Positions 35,666-44,739 are shown, counted from the stretch's first letter. The stretch is DNA of 64,000 bases from Myxococcales bacterium (GCA_016720595.1 JADKKI010000001.1:558001-622000), one strand, 5' to 3'. The notes: generated from the sequence alone by a model not told the origin. Translations and numbers: made by a program.

Positions 35666-36403
35666 GTGGTGTCGTCCCGCGAAGACTGGCAGCGCAGGCT
35701 CGGCCCGCTCTACGGCGGTGCGGTCGCGCTCGTCCACTCCACGCCGTGGCGCTGGCCGACCGAGGTCGGTGACGAGGCGCGCAGTGCGGGCTGGATCGTC
35801 GCGCTCGGCGTGCCGTGCGGCCTCGTAGCGTGGGCCGCGGCACGCGTGATCGCCGCGGCGGGGATCCCGGCGCCGATCGCGGCCATCATCGGCCTCGCGA
35901 TGCTGACGCTGGCGTCGGCGGCGCTCGCCGAGCGAGGCGTCGCCGAGAGCATCGATCGCTGGCAGGGCCAGGGCCGCTCGCCGGGCGTGGCGTCGGTGCT
36001 CGTGCTGGTGTTCGTGACGTTGATCCGCGTCGGCGCGATCCTCGTGGTGCCGCCGACGCAGTGGCTGTGGCTCCTGATCGCCACCGCGGTGATCGGGCGG
36101 TGGGCCGCGGTGTTCCTCCAGGCGATCGGCGATCCGATCGCCGTCGACGAGACCGCGCGCTCGCTGGTCGCCACCCCGGCCCCGGCGTGGCTGATCGCTG
36201 CGATCAGCGGCGGCGTGATCGCCCTCGCGGTGCTCGCGATGGGCAAGCTCGGCATCGTGGCGATGGCGCTGGTCGCCGTGGTGGTGTTTGCGGTCGGCCT
36301 CGCGAGTCAGCGCAAGACCGGCGGCCTCACGCCGGCGATCGTGGCGGTGGCCGCGGCCGTCGGCGAGCTGGTGGTCCTGCTACTGGCCACGATCGGCCGC
36401 TGA
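35666..36403 (+). CDS. Degenerate CobS-like membrane protein
   Basis: A ~245-residue polytopic membrane protein whose order of helices matches CobS, the cobalamin-5'-phosphate synthase (adenosylcobinamide-GDP ribazoletransferase). Paired regions include GVPCGLVAWAAARVIAAAG, then AALAERGVAESIDRW where CobS has HxDGLADTxDG, and TGGLTPAIVAVAAAVGELVV where CobS has GGxTGDTLGA..ELxE. The catalytic Asp and Gly residues are not preserved, so it is probably a non-catalytic or repurposed relative. No other cobalamin biosynthesis genes are adjacent. GTG 35666 or 35669 is the start. Confidence 0.5.
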   Translation: MVSSREDWQRRLGPLYGGAVALVHSTPWRWPTEVGDEARSAGWIVALGVPCGLVAWAAARVIAAAGIPAPIAAIIGLAMLTLASAALAERGVAESIDRWQGQGRSPGVASVLVLVFVTLIRVGAILVVPPTQWLWLLIATAVIGRWAAVFLQAIGDPIAVDETARSLVATPAPAWLIAAISGGVIALAVLAMGKLGIVAMALVAVVVFAVGLASQRKTGGLTPAIVAVAAAVGELVVLLLATIGR

Positions 36404-36404
36404 G

Positions 36405-36767
36405 TCAGCGCCGCACCAGCTCCACGAGCGTGGCGCCCCAGCTCCCGGCGCGCTCTCCGGCGAGCGTGAACGAGGCGACGTCGGGGTGTCGCTCGAGAAC
36501 ACTGTGGACGATGCGGCGCAGCGTGCCGGTGCCCTTGCCGTGGATGATCCGCACGGAGGTCAGGCCCGCCTCGGCCGCGGCGCGCACGTACTCCTCCACC
36601 ACATCGGCGCAGTCGCGGGGCTGGAACGTGTGCAGATCGAGCTCGTCGCCCAGCGGTGTCACCGTCACCTCGTGTGCGGCTCCTGCGTCGTCCGTGGCGT
36701 CCGCGTCGACCGCGGCTTCCGGTTCGTCCGCGTCGTCGGGCCCTGGGTGCTCGGGCTCGTCGGTCAT
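36405..36767 (-). CDS. Smr domain protein
   Basis: A 120-residue protein. An acidic leader ([20 protein letters not shown]) precedes a Smr (MutS2 C-terminal-like) nuclease or nucleic-acid-binding domain: [35 protein letters not shown] and the closing [15 protein letters not shown] [10 protein letters not shown]. The LDLH and HGKGTG motifs are those required for nicking by stand-alone Smr proteins. ATG 36767 overlaps the stop of the RNase Z-like gene (TGATG), so both are translated together. Confidence 0.85.
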   Translation of the reverse strand: MTDEPEHPGPDDADEPEAAVDADATDDAGAAHEVTVTPLGDELDLHTFQPRDCADVVEEYVRAAAEAGLTSVRIIHGKGTGTLRRIVHSVLERHPDVASFTLAGERAGSWGATLVELVRR

Positions 36768-37618
36768 CAACCTGGCCAGTGCCCATCCGCGGGCACGAAC
36801 GGGATGATCCGGCGCCGCAGGGCGGCGGGCACGCGACGATCGAGGATCCCGGCGACCTCGTCGGTCCGGTAGAGCTGCGAGGTGTGCATCAGCACCACGT
36901 GCTCGTTCTCGAACCGCTCCGCGCGCTCGATCACCTCGTCGAGGTGGATGTGGCAACCGGCGCGCGCGGCCTCGAGGGACTTGCGGTCATCGAGGAACGT
37001 GCACTCCATGATGAGGACGCGGGCCTTGAGCAGCTCGGGTGAGTGATCGAGCACGGACACCAGCGTGTCCGTGGCGTACGCGACCTCGATGCGCTCCTCG
37101 ATCTCGGTGATGTCCTCGCCGCTCCGCTTGCGCGCCGCGATCTCGGGGCCTGCGAGCCCGTGGAGCTCGGGCCGCAGCTTCGCGACCCGACGGACCAGGA
37201 GGTAGGCGAGGGAGGGCACGGGATGGAACGTGCGCACGGCGCGGACGACCAGGTCCGGGCGCAGCGCGAGCTCGTCACCAGGGCTCATGCCGAACGCCTC
37301 GATCTCGAGAGGCCACCGCTGCAGCTTGGTGAGAAAGCCAAGGGCCGCCGTGAGGTCGTCGACGATCTCGGCGGGCATCACCACGCGCGGGGGCTTGGTC
37401 TTGCCGTGGAGCCCCCGGATCCCGAGCAAGGCGGGCAGGGCGCCGATGTGATCGGCGTGGCCGTGGGACAGGAGGATCGTGTCGATCGCGCCGAACGAGC
37501 GCGGGGAGATGCCGGCATCGAACAGCACCCCGAGCTCGGGGACCTGGATCGACGTGTAGACCCCGCCGACCGAGACGCCGCGCACCGTGTACGGACCGGC
37601 GGTGACGGAGGTCAGCAT
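36767..37618 (-). CDS. RNase Z-like metallo-beta-lactamase fold hydrolase
   Basis: A 283-residue metallo-beta-lactamase fold protein. [17 protein letters not shown] gives the HxHxDH zinc motif; downstream [18 protein letters not shown] (metal Asp) and MHTSQLYRT (late His) complete the di-metal site. It most resembles stand-alone RNase Z/ElaC relatives but lacks visible exosite features, so the role in tRNA 3' processing is tentative. Coupled to the Smr gene (TGATG). Starts at ATG 37618, divergent from the UbiB-like gene 75 bases away. Confidence 0.75.
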   Translation of the reverse strand: MLTSVTAGPYTVRGVSVGGVYTSIQVPELGVLFDAGISPRSFGAIDTILLSHGHADHIGALPALLGIRGLHGKTKPPRVVMPAEIVDDLTAALGFLTKLQRWPLEIEAFGMSPGDELALRPDLVVRAVRTFHPVPSLAYLLVRRVAKLRPELHGLAGPEIAARKRSGEDITEIEERIEVAYATDTLVSVLDHSPELLKARVLIMECTFLDDRKSLEAARAGCHIHLDEVIERAERFENEHVVLMHTSQLYRTDEVAGILDRRVPAALRRRIIPFVPADGHWPG

Positions 37619-37693
37619 CGCGCCAGTATACGGCCCAGATCACCGCGGCGGACGGCGGCGCGGCCCAGGTCCGATGGTAGGATGCCGGGGAGC

Positions 37694-39100
37694 ATGTTCT
37701 GGTACTCGCTGCTGGCCGTCCTCGGCGTCCTGTTCCTGCTATCGGTGTCCCTGCCGGTACCGCGGCGGATCTGGGCGTTCTTCATCTACAGCTCGAAGTA
37801 CTTCTGGCTGTGGGTGGTCGACGCGATCGGCCTGCGCAAGCTGTTCGTCCCCAAGGCGAAGTACGTGAAGCTCACGCGCCCGATGCTGTTCCGCATGTGG
37901 TGCGAGGACATGGGGCCCACGTTCATCAAGTTCGGGCAGATCATCGCTTCGTCCGCGGGCATGTTCCCGGACCCGTACGTCAAGGAGTTCCAGAAGGTCC
38001 TCGATCGCGTGAAGCCGTTCCCGTTCGAGGACGTCAAGCGCACGCTCGACGAGGAGCTCGGTGCCGAGAAGGCCGCGCACCTCGTGGACATCGAGCCCAA
38101 GCAGCTCGCCTCCGCGTCGATCGCACAGGTCCACACGGCGAAGCTCCGCGACGGCACGCTGGTCGTGATCAAGGTCCAGCGCCCCGGCATCATCGGGCGC
38201 TGCATGGCGGACATGAAGCTGATGCGGATGCTCGCCAAGGTGGTGGCGCGCTTCAAGAAGAACGCCGAGCTCGCCAACCCGGTGGGCGTGATCGATGACT
38301 TCACCGCCACGCTGACCGAGGAGCTCGACTTCCGCAAGGAGTCCGCGAACCTCGACAAGTTCAACGACATCATGCGCGAGCTCGGGCACAAGAACATCCG
38401 GTGCCCGGTGCCTCACCACGAGTACACCACCCGCAAGATCCTCGTGATGGAGCGGTTCAACGGCCTCCGCGTCGACAGGTTCGAGGAGATCAAGGCCAAG
38501 GGCATCGATGGCGAAGGCAAGCTCGTCGATGGGCTCCGCGCCTGGTTCCAGTGCGTGGTGTTCTACGGGTTCTTCCACGGCGATGTGCACGCCGGCAACC
38601 TGATGCTGCTCGACGACGACACCATCGGCTTCCTCGATTTCGGCATCGTCGGCCGGTTCGGTGACAAGGAGCGCTACCTCGTCACCGACTACATGATCGC
38701 GTTCGCCTCCGGCAACTACAAGCGGCTCGCCGAGATCATCGTCGAGATGTCGGGAGCCCCCGACGGCCTCGACATGGACGCGTTCGTGAAGGATCTCGGC
38801 GAGACGTACAGCCCGCTGCTCACGCTGTCGTTCGGCGAGGTCAACTACTCCGAGTTCCTGCCCGGCATCCAGCGCACCGCCACCCGGCACCGCATGATGA
38901 TGCCGAACGAGTTCATCCTGATCACGAAGCAGCTCCTGTACTTCGATCGGTACGCCAAGTCGCTCGCGCCCAAGCTCAACGTGTTCACGGATCCTCGCCT
39001 CGTGCTCGGCATGATGCAGGACATCCAGAAGGCGCGGATGCAGGCTGATGCCCAAAAGGCTGCAGCGGCGGCGGCTGCGGCTGCGACGCCGACCACGTAG
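37694..39100 (+). CDS. ABC1/UbiB-AarF family atypical kinase
   Basis: A 468-residue UbiB-family protein. Two N-terminal hydrophobic stretches (LLAVLGVLFLLSVSL and ICSSKYFWLWVV-like YSSKYFWLWVV) precede the conserved core: KxGQ motif in FIKFGQIIASSAG, the Ala-rich loop LASASIAQVHTAKL, VIKVQRPG with the nucleotide Lys, FFHGDVHAGNLML as catalytic loop and FLDFGIVGRF as metal loop. Family members support ubiquinone or menaquinone synthesis or lipid metabolism through ATPase activity. The C-terminus is an Ala run. ATG 37694 is chosen; upstream frame is antisense to the divergent gene. Confidence 0.87.
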   Translation: MFWYSLLAVLGVLFLLSVSLPVPRRIWAFFIYSSKYFWLWVVDAIGLRKLFVPKAKYVKLTRPMLFRMWCEDMGPTFIKFGQIIASSAGMFPDPYVKEFQKVLDRVKPFPFEDVKRTLDEELGAEKAAHLVDIEPKQLASASIAQVHTAKLRDGTLVVIKVQRPGIIGRCMADMKLMRMLAKVVARFKKNAELANPVGVIDDFTATLTEELDFRKESANLDKFNDIMRELGHKNIRCPVPHHEYTTRKILVMERFNGLRVDRFEEIKAKGIDGEGKLVDGLRAWFQCVVFYGFFHGDVHAGNLMLLDDDTIGFLDFGIVGRFGDKERYLVTDYMIAFASGNYKRLAEIIVEMSGAPDGLDMDAFVKDLGETYSPLLTLSFGEVNYSEFLPGIQRTATRHRMMMPNEFILITKQLLYFDRYAKSLAPKLNVFTDPRLVLGMMQDIQKARMQADAQKAAAAAAAAATPTT

Positions 39101-39114
39101 CGAAGGTCGCGGGC

Positions 39115-39486
39115 TCAGCAGCCGACGATCAGGAGCTTCCGCCTCGCCACGGTCGCGAGGTGGCGCAGATCCTCGGGGTCACTCGTCAAGATCGCTTCAC
39201 CGACGTTGGAGATCAACACCGCAGCGGCGTCGATGGGATCCGCGGTGTGGGCCTTGCCCAGGAGCTCTCCGCAACGACGTCCGAGCTCGTCGTCGATCTC
39301 CACGATGCGCACACCGAGGAGGAAGCGCGACAGGTTCGCCTGCCGGCGTCCGTCCCGCCAGACCTGGGCCACGACCATCGGATGAGCTTTCAGCTCATCC
39401 TCGTCTTCATCCGCGGCGAGGACACGAGCGACGGTTGCCCGATCGTTGCGCTCGATCGCGATCAGCGCACCTGCGTCGAGGATCAT
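39115..39486 (-). CDS. PIN-domain toxin (VapC-like)
   Basis: A 123-residue PIN ribonuclease. The acidic residues are visible: Asp4 in MILDAGALIAIE, the conserved Glu in GVRIVEID region, ADPIDAAAVL with the third Asp, and ILTSDPEDLRHL with the fourth. PIN toxins cleave RNA, often tRNA or rRNA. Its ATG overlaps the antitoxin stop (ATGA at 39483-39486), the usual type II arrangement. It converges on the UbiB-like gene with a 14-base gap. Confidence 0.85.
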   Translation of the reverse strand: MILDAGALIAIERNDRATVARVLAADEDEDELKAHPMVVAQVWRDGRRQANLSRFLLGVRIVEIDDELGRRCGELLGKAHTADPIDAAAVLISNVGEAILTSDPEDLRHLATVARRKLLIVGC

Positions 39487-39728
39487 CGACCCCTCGGCTT
39501 CGCTCGCAGTCCCAGCTCGAGCCGGGCCCGCGCCAGCTCGTCGGGAGTGATCGCTCCATGCTTGGCCTGCCACTGGGCCAGGAAGTCGCCGAGCGCCTGC
39601 CGGCGCAACCGCACGCGCGCGGCCTCCGCGAGCCACGCGGAGACGCTCATGCCGGCGCGTTCTGCGGCGACGCGAATGTCCTCTCCGAGCTCGGGATCTA
39701 GCGAGATGCTCATCTTCTCGACCTTCAC
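39483..39728 (-). CDS. Ribbon-helix-helix antitoxin (VapB-like)
   Basis: An 81-residue partner of the PIN toxin. Residues ~6-45 (MSISLDPELGEDIRVAAERAG, MSVSAWLAEAARVRLR) have the RHH pattern: one strand then two helices. The C-terminal half (RQALGDFLAQWQAKHGAITP) probably wraps the toxin. GTG 39728 is the start; an ATG at 39713 giving MSISLD is an alternative. A perfect 18-base palindrome lies 21-38 bases upstream and is the likely operator for auto-repression. Confidence 0.8.
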   Translation of the reverse strand: MKVEKMSISLDPELGEDIRVAAERAGMSVSAWLAEAARVRLRRQALGDFLAQWQAKHGAITPDELARARLELGLRAKPRGR

Positions 39729-39748
39729 GATGTGAGGATACCAAGGGA

Positions 39749-39766
39749 TTCCTACCGCGGTAGGAA
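39749..39766. promoter_or_regulatory. Palindromic operator of the toxin-antitoxin module
   Basis: TTCCTACCGCGGTAGGAA is a perfect 18-base palindrome, 21 bases upstream of the antitoxin start. Such palindromes are typical binding sites of RHH antitoxin dimers. The surrounding DNA is more AT-rich than average, consistent with a promoter. Confidence 0.7.
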
Positions 39767-39834
39767 CATTGCGAGCGTGGCGCGCGTTGGCACCAGGAGC
39801 CCAACGAGGCTCGCCAATGAGGCCGCCGACGCGG

Positions 39835-40227
39835 TCAGCGGAACTGATCGTCGATCGAGCGCTCGGCCTTCGGCTGCTTGCTGCGCGGGCCGGAGTCATC
39901 GAGATAGCGGAGGAACATGGTCAGGAACTGCGCCTTGTCCGCCGCGAGCGGCTTGAACACGACGCCGACCTGGAACACGTCCTCGAGCGCGGTGCACCAC
40001 ACCACGCGACCGGGCACGCGGAGCGGTTCGGACTGGGCATCGTCCTCGAACACGAGCTGCAGATCGCACTCGATCTCGGTGCCCACGGCGATCGCGTTCG
40101 CGACCTCGGCCGCCACCCCGCCGCGAGACACGTTGGTGGTGCGGCCCTGGTGGAGCTTGCCGGCCACGCGCAGCGTCACGACGGCTTCGTGCGCGTACCG
40201 CGGGTGCTCTCGGTCCGTATGGCCCAC
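39835..40227 (-). CDS. PilZ domain protein
   Basis: A 130-residue PilZ protein. The c-di-GMP binding motifs are both present: RxxxR as REHPR at residues 6-10, and NxSxxG as NVSRGG at about 32-37. The beta-barrel strands (VVTLRVAGKLHQGR, VPGRVVWCTALEDVFQVGVVF) are clear. The C-terminal 20 residues are basic and unassigned. Likely a c-di-GMP effector; the genes around it give no direct target, but a type IV pilus cluster is elsewhere in the window. Confidence 0.85.
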   Translation of the reverse strand: MGHTDREHPRYAHEAVVTLRVAGKLHQGRTTNVSRGGVAAEVANAIAVGTEIECDLQLVFEDDAQSEPLRVPGRVVWCTALEDVFQVGVVFKPLAADKAQFLTMFLRYLDDSGPRSKQPKAERSIDDQFR

Positions 40228-40269
40228 TGACCGACAAGCTTGGCGGTGTCCTCGACGGCTGGCAAGTTT

Positions 40270-40902
40270 TCACGGGGTAGCCACCGGGTCGCCGCAGGCT
40301 GTCCGGGTTTCGGACGCGGTGCGGCGAACCTCGGTAAACCACCCATCCGTCAGGGCATCGAGCTCGGCGGCGGCCTCGTCGGCGCGTGATCCAGATCGCG
40401 CCATGGTGGCGCGGCGCCACGTGAAGTAGGCCTTGATCACCCGGCTGGCGAGCCTCCGACGCTCGCGCCGCCGCGCGGCGGTCATCGCAGCGACCTGCAG
40501 CTCGTGGCCGTCGAACGCGAGCCGGTCCAGGCGCCAGGTGGCCCGCGCCTCGTAGGCGGTGCCGCGGCCGATGTTGGGGTCGTCGTCGACGTGCCAGCTC
40601 GTGTTGGTCCCCGCCCGGACGGTCAGCCATGGCAGCAACGCGGCGAGGCGAGCGCGGCGCACGAAGCTGCGCCCGGGATCGTGATCGAGGCCCGCGGCGC
40701 GGATCGCCGCGGCCACCACCGCGCTCACGGGTGGCGTGTCGGGCCGTGCATCGGCCCACGCACCGGCCCACGCACCGGCCTCGTCGCCGACGACGTCATC
40801 ATCGCGCGTGGCTCCGCACGGCTGCGCGTACGCGCGCGCGGACCACGTGAGCCCGAGAACGAGGGCCAGGGCGGTGGCCAGGGTGACGATGTTCGCCCTC
40901 AC
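40270..40902 (-). CDS. Secreted protein of unknown function
   Basis: A 210-residue predicted exported protein: signal peptide (IVTLATALALVLGLTWSARAYA/QP) and a mature part with LLPWLTVRAGTNTSWHVDD and helical KAYFTWRRATMARSGSR. The segment WLTVRAGTNTSW resembles the start of outer-membrane beta strands, but no family is assigned. GTG 40902 is chosen because it puts the signal peptide at the start. It overlaps the end of the upstream gene by four bases (GTGA), so the two were probably one operon. Confidence 0.6.
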   Translation of the reverse strand: MRANIVTLATALALVLGLTWSARAYAQPCGATRDDDVVGDEAGAWAGAWADARPDTPPVSAVVAAAIRAAGLDHDPGRSFVRRARLAALLPWLTVRAGTNTSWHVDDDPNIGRGTAYEARATWRLDRLAFDGHELQVAAMTAARRRERRRLASRVIKAYFTWRRATMARSGSRADEAAAELDALTDGWFTEVRRTASETRTACGDPVATP

Positions 40903-41481
40903 AGGCGCCACGTCCCGAGCAGCCACAGCTCGTGGCGCGCCGTGCTCGCGCGCGCACCCGGATCGACGCGTCGCCAGATCACCGAGACCTCCACCCGCCC
41001 GATCGGCGAGCGTGCCGTGGGCGAGGTGGCAGGCATGCCCTGGTCTCGGACGGGGGATGGATCGAGCGCCCCGGGTTCATCGAGCGCGGCGAGGCTCGCC
41101 TCGTCGAGCGCGTCGGTGCGATCGGGCGCGTCGAGCGCGAGGTCACCGAGGTCACCGAGGTCACCGAGGTCACCGAGGTCACCGAGGTCGTCGAGGTTTG
41201 CGAGGTCTTCGAGATCTTCGACGTCTTCGACGTCTTCGGGACCGTCAGGACCGTCAGGACCGTCGGGGCCCGTGTCCGGGATCGTCGGGACGTCAGGCTC
41301 GCGGACCGACGTTCGCGCCCTCGGGGCCGGCGGCGTCCGGATCGATCGCGCGATGCTCGCTCGTGGCGGTGTCGGAGCTCGCGCCGGGTGCGGGCCTTGG
41401 CGTTGCGGTTCGTGCGGTGCTCGGAGTCGCACTCGCCACGCGGGCCGTCAACGCGATCAGCACGAGCACGATCAGGATCAC
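40899..41481 (-). pseudogene. Probable frameshifted membrane/secreted protein with acidic repeats
   Basis: Coding sense appears in two frames. The first, from GTG 41481, encodes a hydrophobic segment (VILIVLVLIALTARVASA) and a Thr/Pro/Ala stretch, then stops near 41293. The second overlapping frame continues from about 41300 through an acidic repeat region (GPDGPDGP, EDVEDVEDL, then five DLG repeats encoded by cgaggtcac units at 41138-41182) to the end VSVIWRRVDP...LWLLGTWRL at 40899. Read together they make one protein of ~190 residues with a single shift. It may be decayed, or the shift may be an assembly error, or two overlapping genes may exist. Confidence 0.4.
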
Positions 41482-41544
41482 GAGCCACGCGAGCGCCGGG
41501 CGGGGCCGGTTGCGCGATGCGGCGGTGGATCGTACGGTGCGAGC

Positions 41545-43359
41545 GTGCCGGCGACGCTCACCGACAACGCTCTCGCCGTGCTGCGGGCGCGGTACCTCGC
41601 GCGCGAGAACGGCGTGGTCGTGGAGCGTCCGGAGCAGCTGTTCCGCCGGGTCGCCGCTCACATCGCCAGCGCCGAGGTCGCCCTCGGTGCGTCGCCCGAG
41701 GAGGTCACCGCCGCGGCCGCCACCTTCGAGCGGATGATGGCCACGCTCGAGTTCCTCCCCAACTCGCCCACGCTGATGAACGCGGGGCGCCCACTGGGCC
41801 AGCTCGCGGCGTGCTTCGTGGTCCCGGTCGTGGACTCGACCACCGGTGTCTTCGAGGCCGTGGGCTGGGCCGCACAGATCCAGAAGACTGGCGGCGGCAC
41901 GGGCTTCTCGTTCTCGCGCCTTCGCCCGGCGGGCGACCTCGTCGCCTCCACCGGCGGGACGGCTTCGGGCCCCGTGTCGCTGATGCAGGTGTTCGACGTG
42001 GCGACCGAGGCAATCAAGCAGGGCGGGACGCGGCGCGGCGCCAACATGGGGATGCTCCGCGTCGACCACCCGGACGTACTGGAGTTCATCGGCATCAAGC
42101 TCGACCCAGCGCGGATGTCCAACTTCAACCTCTCGGTCGCAGTGACCGATGTGTTCATGACCGCGGTACGGGAAGGGTCGACCTATGATCTCGTCAATCC
42201 ACGCACCGGGATCGTGACGGGGCAGCTCGACGCGCGTCGCGTCTTCGATGCCATCGCCAACGCCGCCTGGGCCGTCGGCGATCCGGGCCTCGTGTTCATC
42301 GATCGGATCAACCAGCTCCACCCGACGCCAGCGCTCGGTGAGATCGAGGCGACAAATCCTTGCGGGGAACAGCCACTCCTTCCCTTCGAGTCGTGCACGC
42401 TCGGCAGCATCGACGTTGGCCGGTTCGTCGACGGAGCCGACCTCGCCTGGCCGCGGCTCCGCACGGTGATCCACGATGCGGTGCGGTTCCTCGATGACGT
42501 GATCGACGCCAACCGGTATCCGCTCCCCGAGATCGAGCGGGCGACCAAGGCGACCCGCAAGATCGGCCTCGGGATCATGGGCTGGGCCGATGCGCTCGCC
42601 GCGCTCCACATCGCGTACGACTCGCCCGAGGCGATCGCGCTCGCCGATCGGATGGCGAGCTTCCTCGAGGACGAATCGCTCGCTGCCTCGCGCGCGCTCG
42701 CCGAGCGCCGCGGCGCGTTCCCCGCCTGGGAGGGCTCGCGCTGGAGCGACGCCGGGGAAGGTCCCCTGCGCAACGCGACGACCACCACGATCGCGCCCAC
42801 CGGGACGATCAGCATCATCGCCGGATGCGCGAGCGGGATCGAACCACTCTACGCGCTCGCGTACCGTCGTAACGTCCTCGACGGCGCCGAGCTCACCGAG
42901 GTCAACCCGGCGTTCCAGCGGGTGGCGCACGAGCGCGGGATCGCGAGCGATCAGCTGTTCGCCGACGTCGCCGAGACCGGTGGCGTGCGCGGGAACGCCG
43001 CCGTCCCCGACGATATCCAGCGCTGGTTCCCCACCGCGCACGAGATCGATCTCGGCGGGCACGTGCGCATGCAGGCCGCGTTTCAGCGGCGGGTCCACGC
43101 CGCGGTCAGCAAGACCATCAACCTCACGCGGAGCGCCACCGCGCTCGACGTGAAAGCTGCGTACCAGCTCGCGTACGAGCTGGGTTGCAAGGGAATCACC
43201 GTCTACCGGGACGGCAGCCGCGAGGGCCAGGTGCTCGTCACGGGAGCACGGAGCACGCGGCTGGACACGTCGGCACACTGCCCCGAGTGCGCCTCCGTCC
43301 TCGTCGTGCAGAGCAGCTGTCGGTTGTGCCGGCACTGCGGCTGGTCGGTGTGTGGATGA
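41545..43359 (+). CDS. nrdJ: Class II (B12-dependent) ribonucleotide reductase
   Basis: A 604-residue adenosylcobalamin-dependent ribonucleotide reductase that makes deoxynucleotides with or without oxygen. Marks: LEFLPNSPTLMNAG, ACFVVPVVDST, KTGGGTGFSFSRLRP, GTRRGANMGML, NPCGEQPLLPFESC (catalytic Cys and Glu) and TTTIAPTGTISIIAG, with GCKGITVYRDGSR near the end. The C-terminus is a Cys-rich tail (CPECASV, CRLCRHCGWSVCG), where the usual shuttle cysteines and a zinc site are expected. The start GTG 41545 gives VPATLTDNAL; no nrdR or ATP-cone domain is visible. It is divergent from the frameshifted gene. Confidence 0.93.
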   Translation: MPATLTDNALAVLRARYLARENGVVVERPEQLFRRVAAHIASAEVALGASPEEVTAAAATFERMMATLEFLPNSPTLMNAGRPLGQLAACFVVPVVDSTTGVFEAVGWAAQIQKTGGGTGFSFSRLRPAGDLVASTGGTASGPVSLMQVFDVATEAIKQGGTRRGANMGMLRVDHPDVLEFIGIKLDPARMSNFNLSVAVTDVFMTAVREGSTYDLVNPRTGIVTGQLDARRVFDAIANAAWAVGDPGLVFIDRINQLHPTPALGEIEATNPCGEQPLLPFESCTLGSIDVGRFVDGADLAWPRLRTVIHDAVRFLDDVIDANRYPLPEIERATKATRKIGLGIMGWADALAALHIAYDSPEAIALADRMASFLEDESLAASRALAERRGAFPAWEGSRWSDAGEGPLRNATTTTIAPTGTISIIAGCASGIEPLYALAYRRNVLDGAELTEVNPAFQRVAHERGIASDQLFADVAETGGVRGNAAVPDDIQRWFPTAHEIDLGGHVRMQAAFQRRVHAAVSKTINLTRSATALDVKAAYQLAYELGCKGITVYRDGSREGQVLVTGARSTRLDTSAHCPECASVLVVQSSCRLCRHCGWSVCG

Positions 43360-43615
43360 GCGCGGTGTGATCATGACGGCGCGGCGTCGAGCAAGCCGCA
43401 GGCCGCGATCCGCGCTCGCGATTCCCCACAGTTAGCGCGCCCGTTGTCCGAGCTACGGCCGCGCGTCCGAGATCCGGCCGGACAGGCGGACAGCGTAGGG
43501 TGGAGGGAACTGCGGACGCGACGTCGCGTGATCGCGGCCACGATTGCCAGCTGATGGCAGCCGTTTCCAGCGTGGTGCGTTGCCGCCCCGGCGCGAGGTC
43601 ACGGATCGTGACGAC

Positions 43616-44728
43616 ATGGCCCGTCTGCTCGTGCTCGCGATCATGCTCGCTGCCTGCAACGCAGACGGAGACGGCGAGGTCACCGGCCCGTTCACCGGCG
43701 CGATCCAGCGCTACGTGGTGGATGGCTTCACGTTGCCGATCTCGAACGTGATGGCGCGCGATCTCGGCGACGATCTCGACGGTGATCGCACCGTCGACAA
43801 CCAGCTCGGGATGGTGGTCAGCACGCTGAACAGTCTCGGCAACCTCAACACGCACGGCGCGGACATCCTCGCCGCGGGGGCGCTCACGTCGGTCGTCGAC
43901 ATGCAGGCCGACGATCCGCTGAACGACGATCGCGTCGGCGTCTGGTACCGCGGCGCCGAGAGCGACGAGGCGACGGTGCTCGGCGGGACCCTGATCGATG
44001 GTGTGTTCGCGTCGACCCGTGCCCGCGTCGCGCGCTTCCCGGGACGCGCGGTGGTTCGCCTCCCGATCTTCGTCGACACCGATCCCACCGCGATGGAGCT
44101 CGTGGGCATGGAGCTCGATCTGACCCCGGATGGTCGCGGCGGCTTCGATGGCCTGGTCCGCGGATCGGTTCGCGCCGATGAGGTCAAGAACACGGCGTTC
44201 TCCGGCATCCTCGCGATGTTCGCGGCGCAGCCCGAGGATCACCGGGGGTTCTGGTGGTTGGTCGACACCAACCACGACGGCATCGTGACCCTGCCGGAGC
44301 TCTACGATCCGGACGGCCTGCTGGACGCGATCCTCGCGCCCGACCTCAGGCACGATCTCGACGGCCGCTCGCAGGAGGTGATCTCGTTCGGTTTCGGGAT
44401 CCACCTGGTGCCCGAGGGCACACCGCGCGGATCGATCGTCGACCGCTGCTTCGATCGGGTCCGCGATGGCGCGGAGACCGCCGTCGATTGCGGGGGTGAC
44501 TGCATCCCCTGCGCGGGCGGAGCGACCTGCGCGATCCCGGGTGACTGCCAGTCACAGCGCTGCGTCGCCGGGATCTGCAGTCCGCCGACCTGTACGGACG
44601 GTCAGCTCGATGGATTCGAGAGTGATGTCGACTGCGGCGGCCCGTGCGCGGCGTGCGTGCCGGTCGAGCTCTGCGACTACGACACCGACTGCGCAAGCGG
44701 GCAGTGCATTGGCGGCTCCTGTACCTGA
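43616..44728 (+). CDS. Lipoprotein with Cys-rich repeats
   Basis: A 370-residue lipoprotein: MARLLVLAIMLAACNADG with lipobox LAAC. The main domain (about 25-280) has no recognised family and contains an Asp-rich loop DTNHDGIVTLPEL like a calcium site. The C-terminus has two Cys-rich repeats of the kind widespread in Myxococcota (DCGGDCIPCAGGATC, DCGGPCAACVPVELC with CQSQRCVAGIC and CASGQCIGGSC). ATG 43616 gives the lipoprotein signal. The 256 bases between nrdJ and this gene hold no further feature I can support. Confidence 0.75.
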   Translation: MARLLVLAIMLAACNADGDGEVTGPFTGAIQRYVVDGFTLPISNVMARDLGDDLDGDRTVDNQLGMVVSTLNSLGNLNTHGADILAAGALTSVVDMQADDPLNDDRVGVWYRGAESDEATVLGGTLIDGVFASTRARVARFPGRAVVRLPIFVDTDPTAMELVGMELDLTPDGRGGFDGLVRGSVRADEVKNTAFSGILAMFAAQPEDHRGFWWLVDTNHDGIVTLPELYDPDGLLDAILAPDLRHDLDGRSQEVISFGFGIHLVPEGTPRGSIVDRCFDRVRDGAETAVDCGGDCIPCAGGATCAIPGDCQSQRCVAGICSPPTCTDGQLDGFESDVDCGGPCAACVPVELCDYDTDCASGQCIGGSCT

Positions 44729-44739
44729 GCTCCGGACGC

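Noticed and set aside
36767..37618. Firm call of tRNA 3'-endonuclease RNase Z
   Set aside because: The metal motif fits but no exosite is seen, and several other metallo-beta-lactamase subfamilies share the pattern.
41138..41200. Plus-strand protein made from EVT repeats
   Set aside because: The cgaggtcac repeat also reads as EVT on the plus strand, but flanking sense lies on the minus strand (WRRVDP...LWLLGTWRL) in line with the neighbouring gene.
43360..43615. Cobalamin riboswitch near nrdJ
   Set aside because: No B12-box or matching helices were found in the spacers before or after the class II reductase gene.
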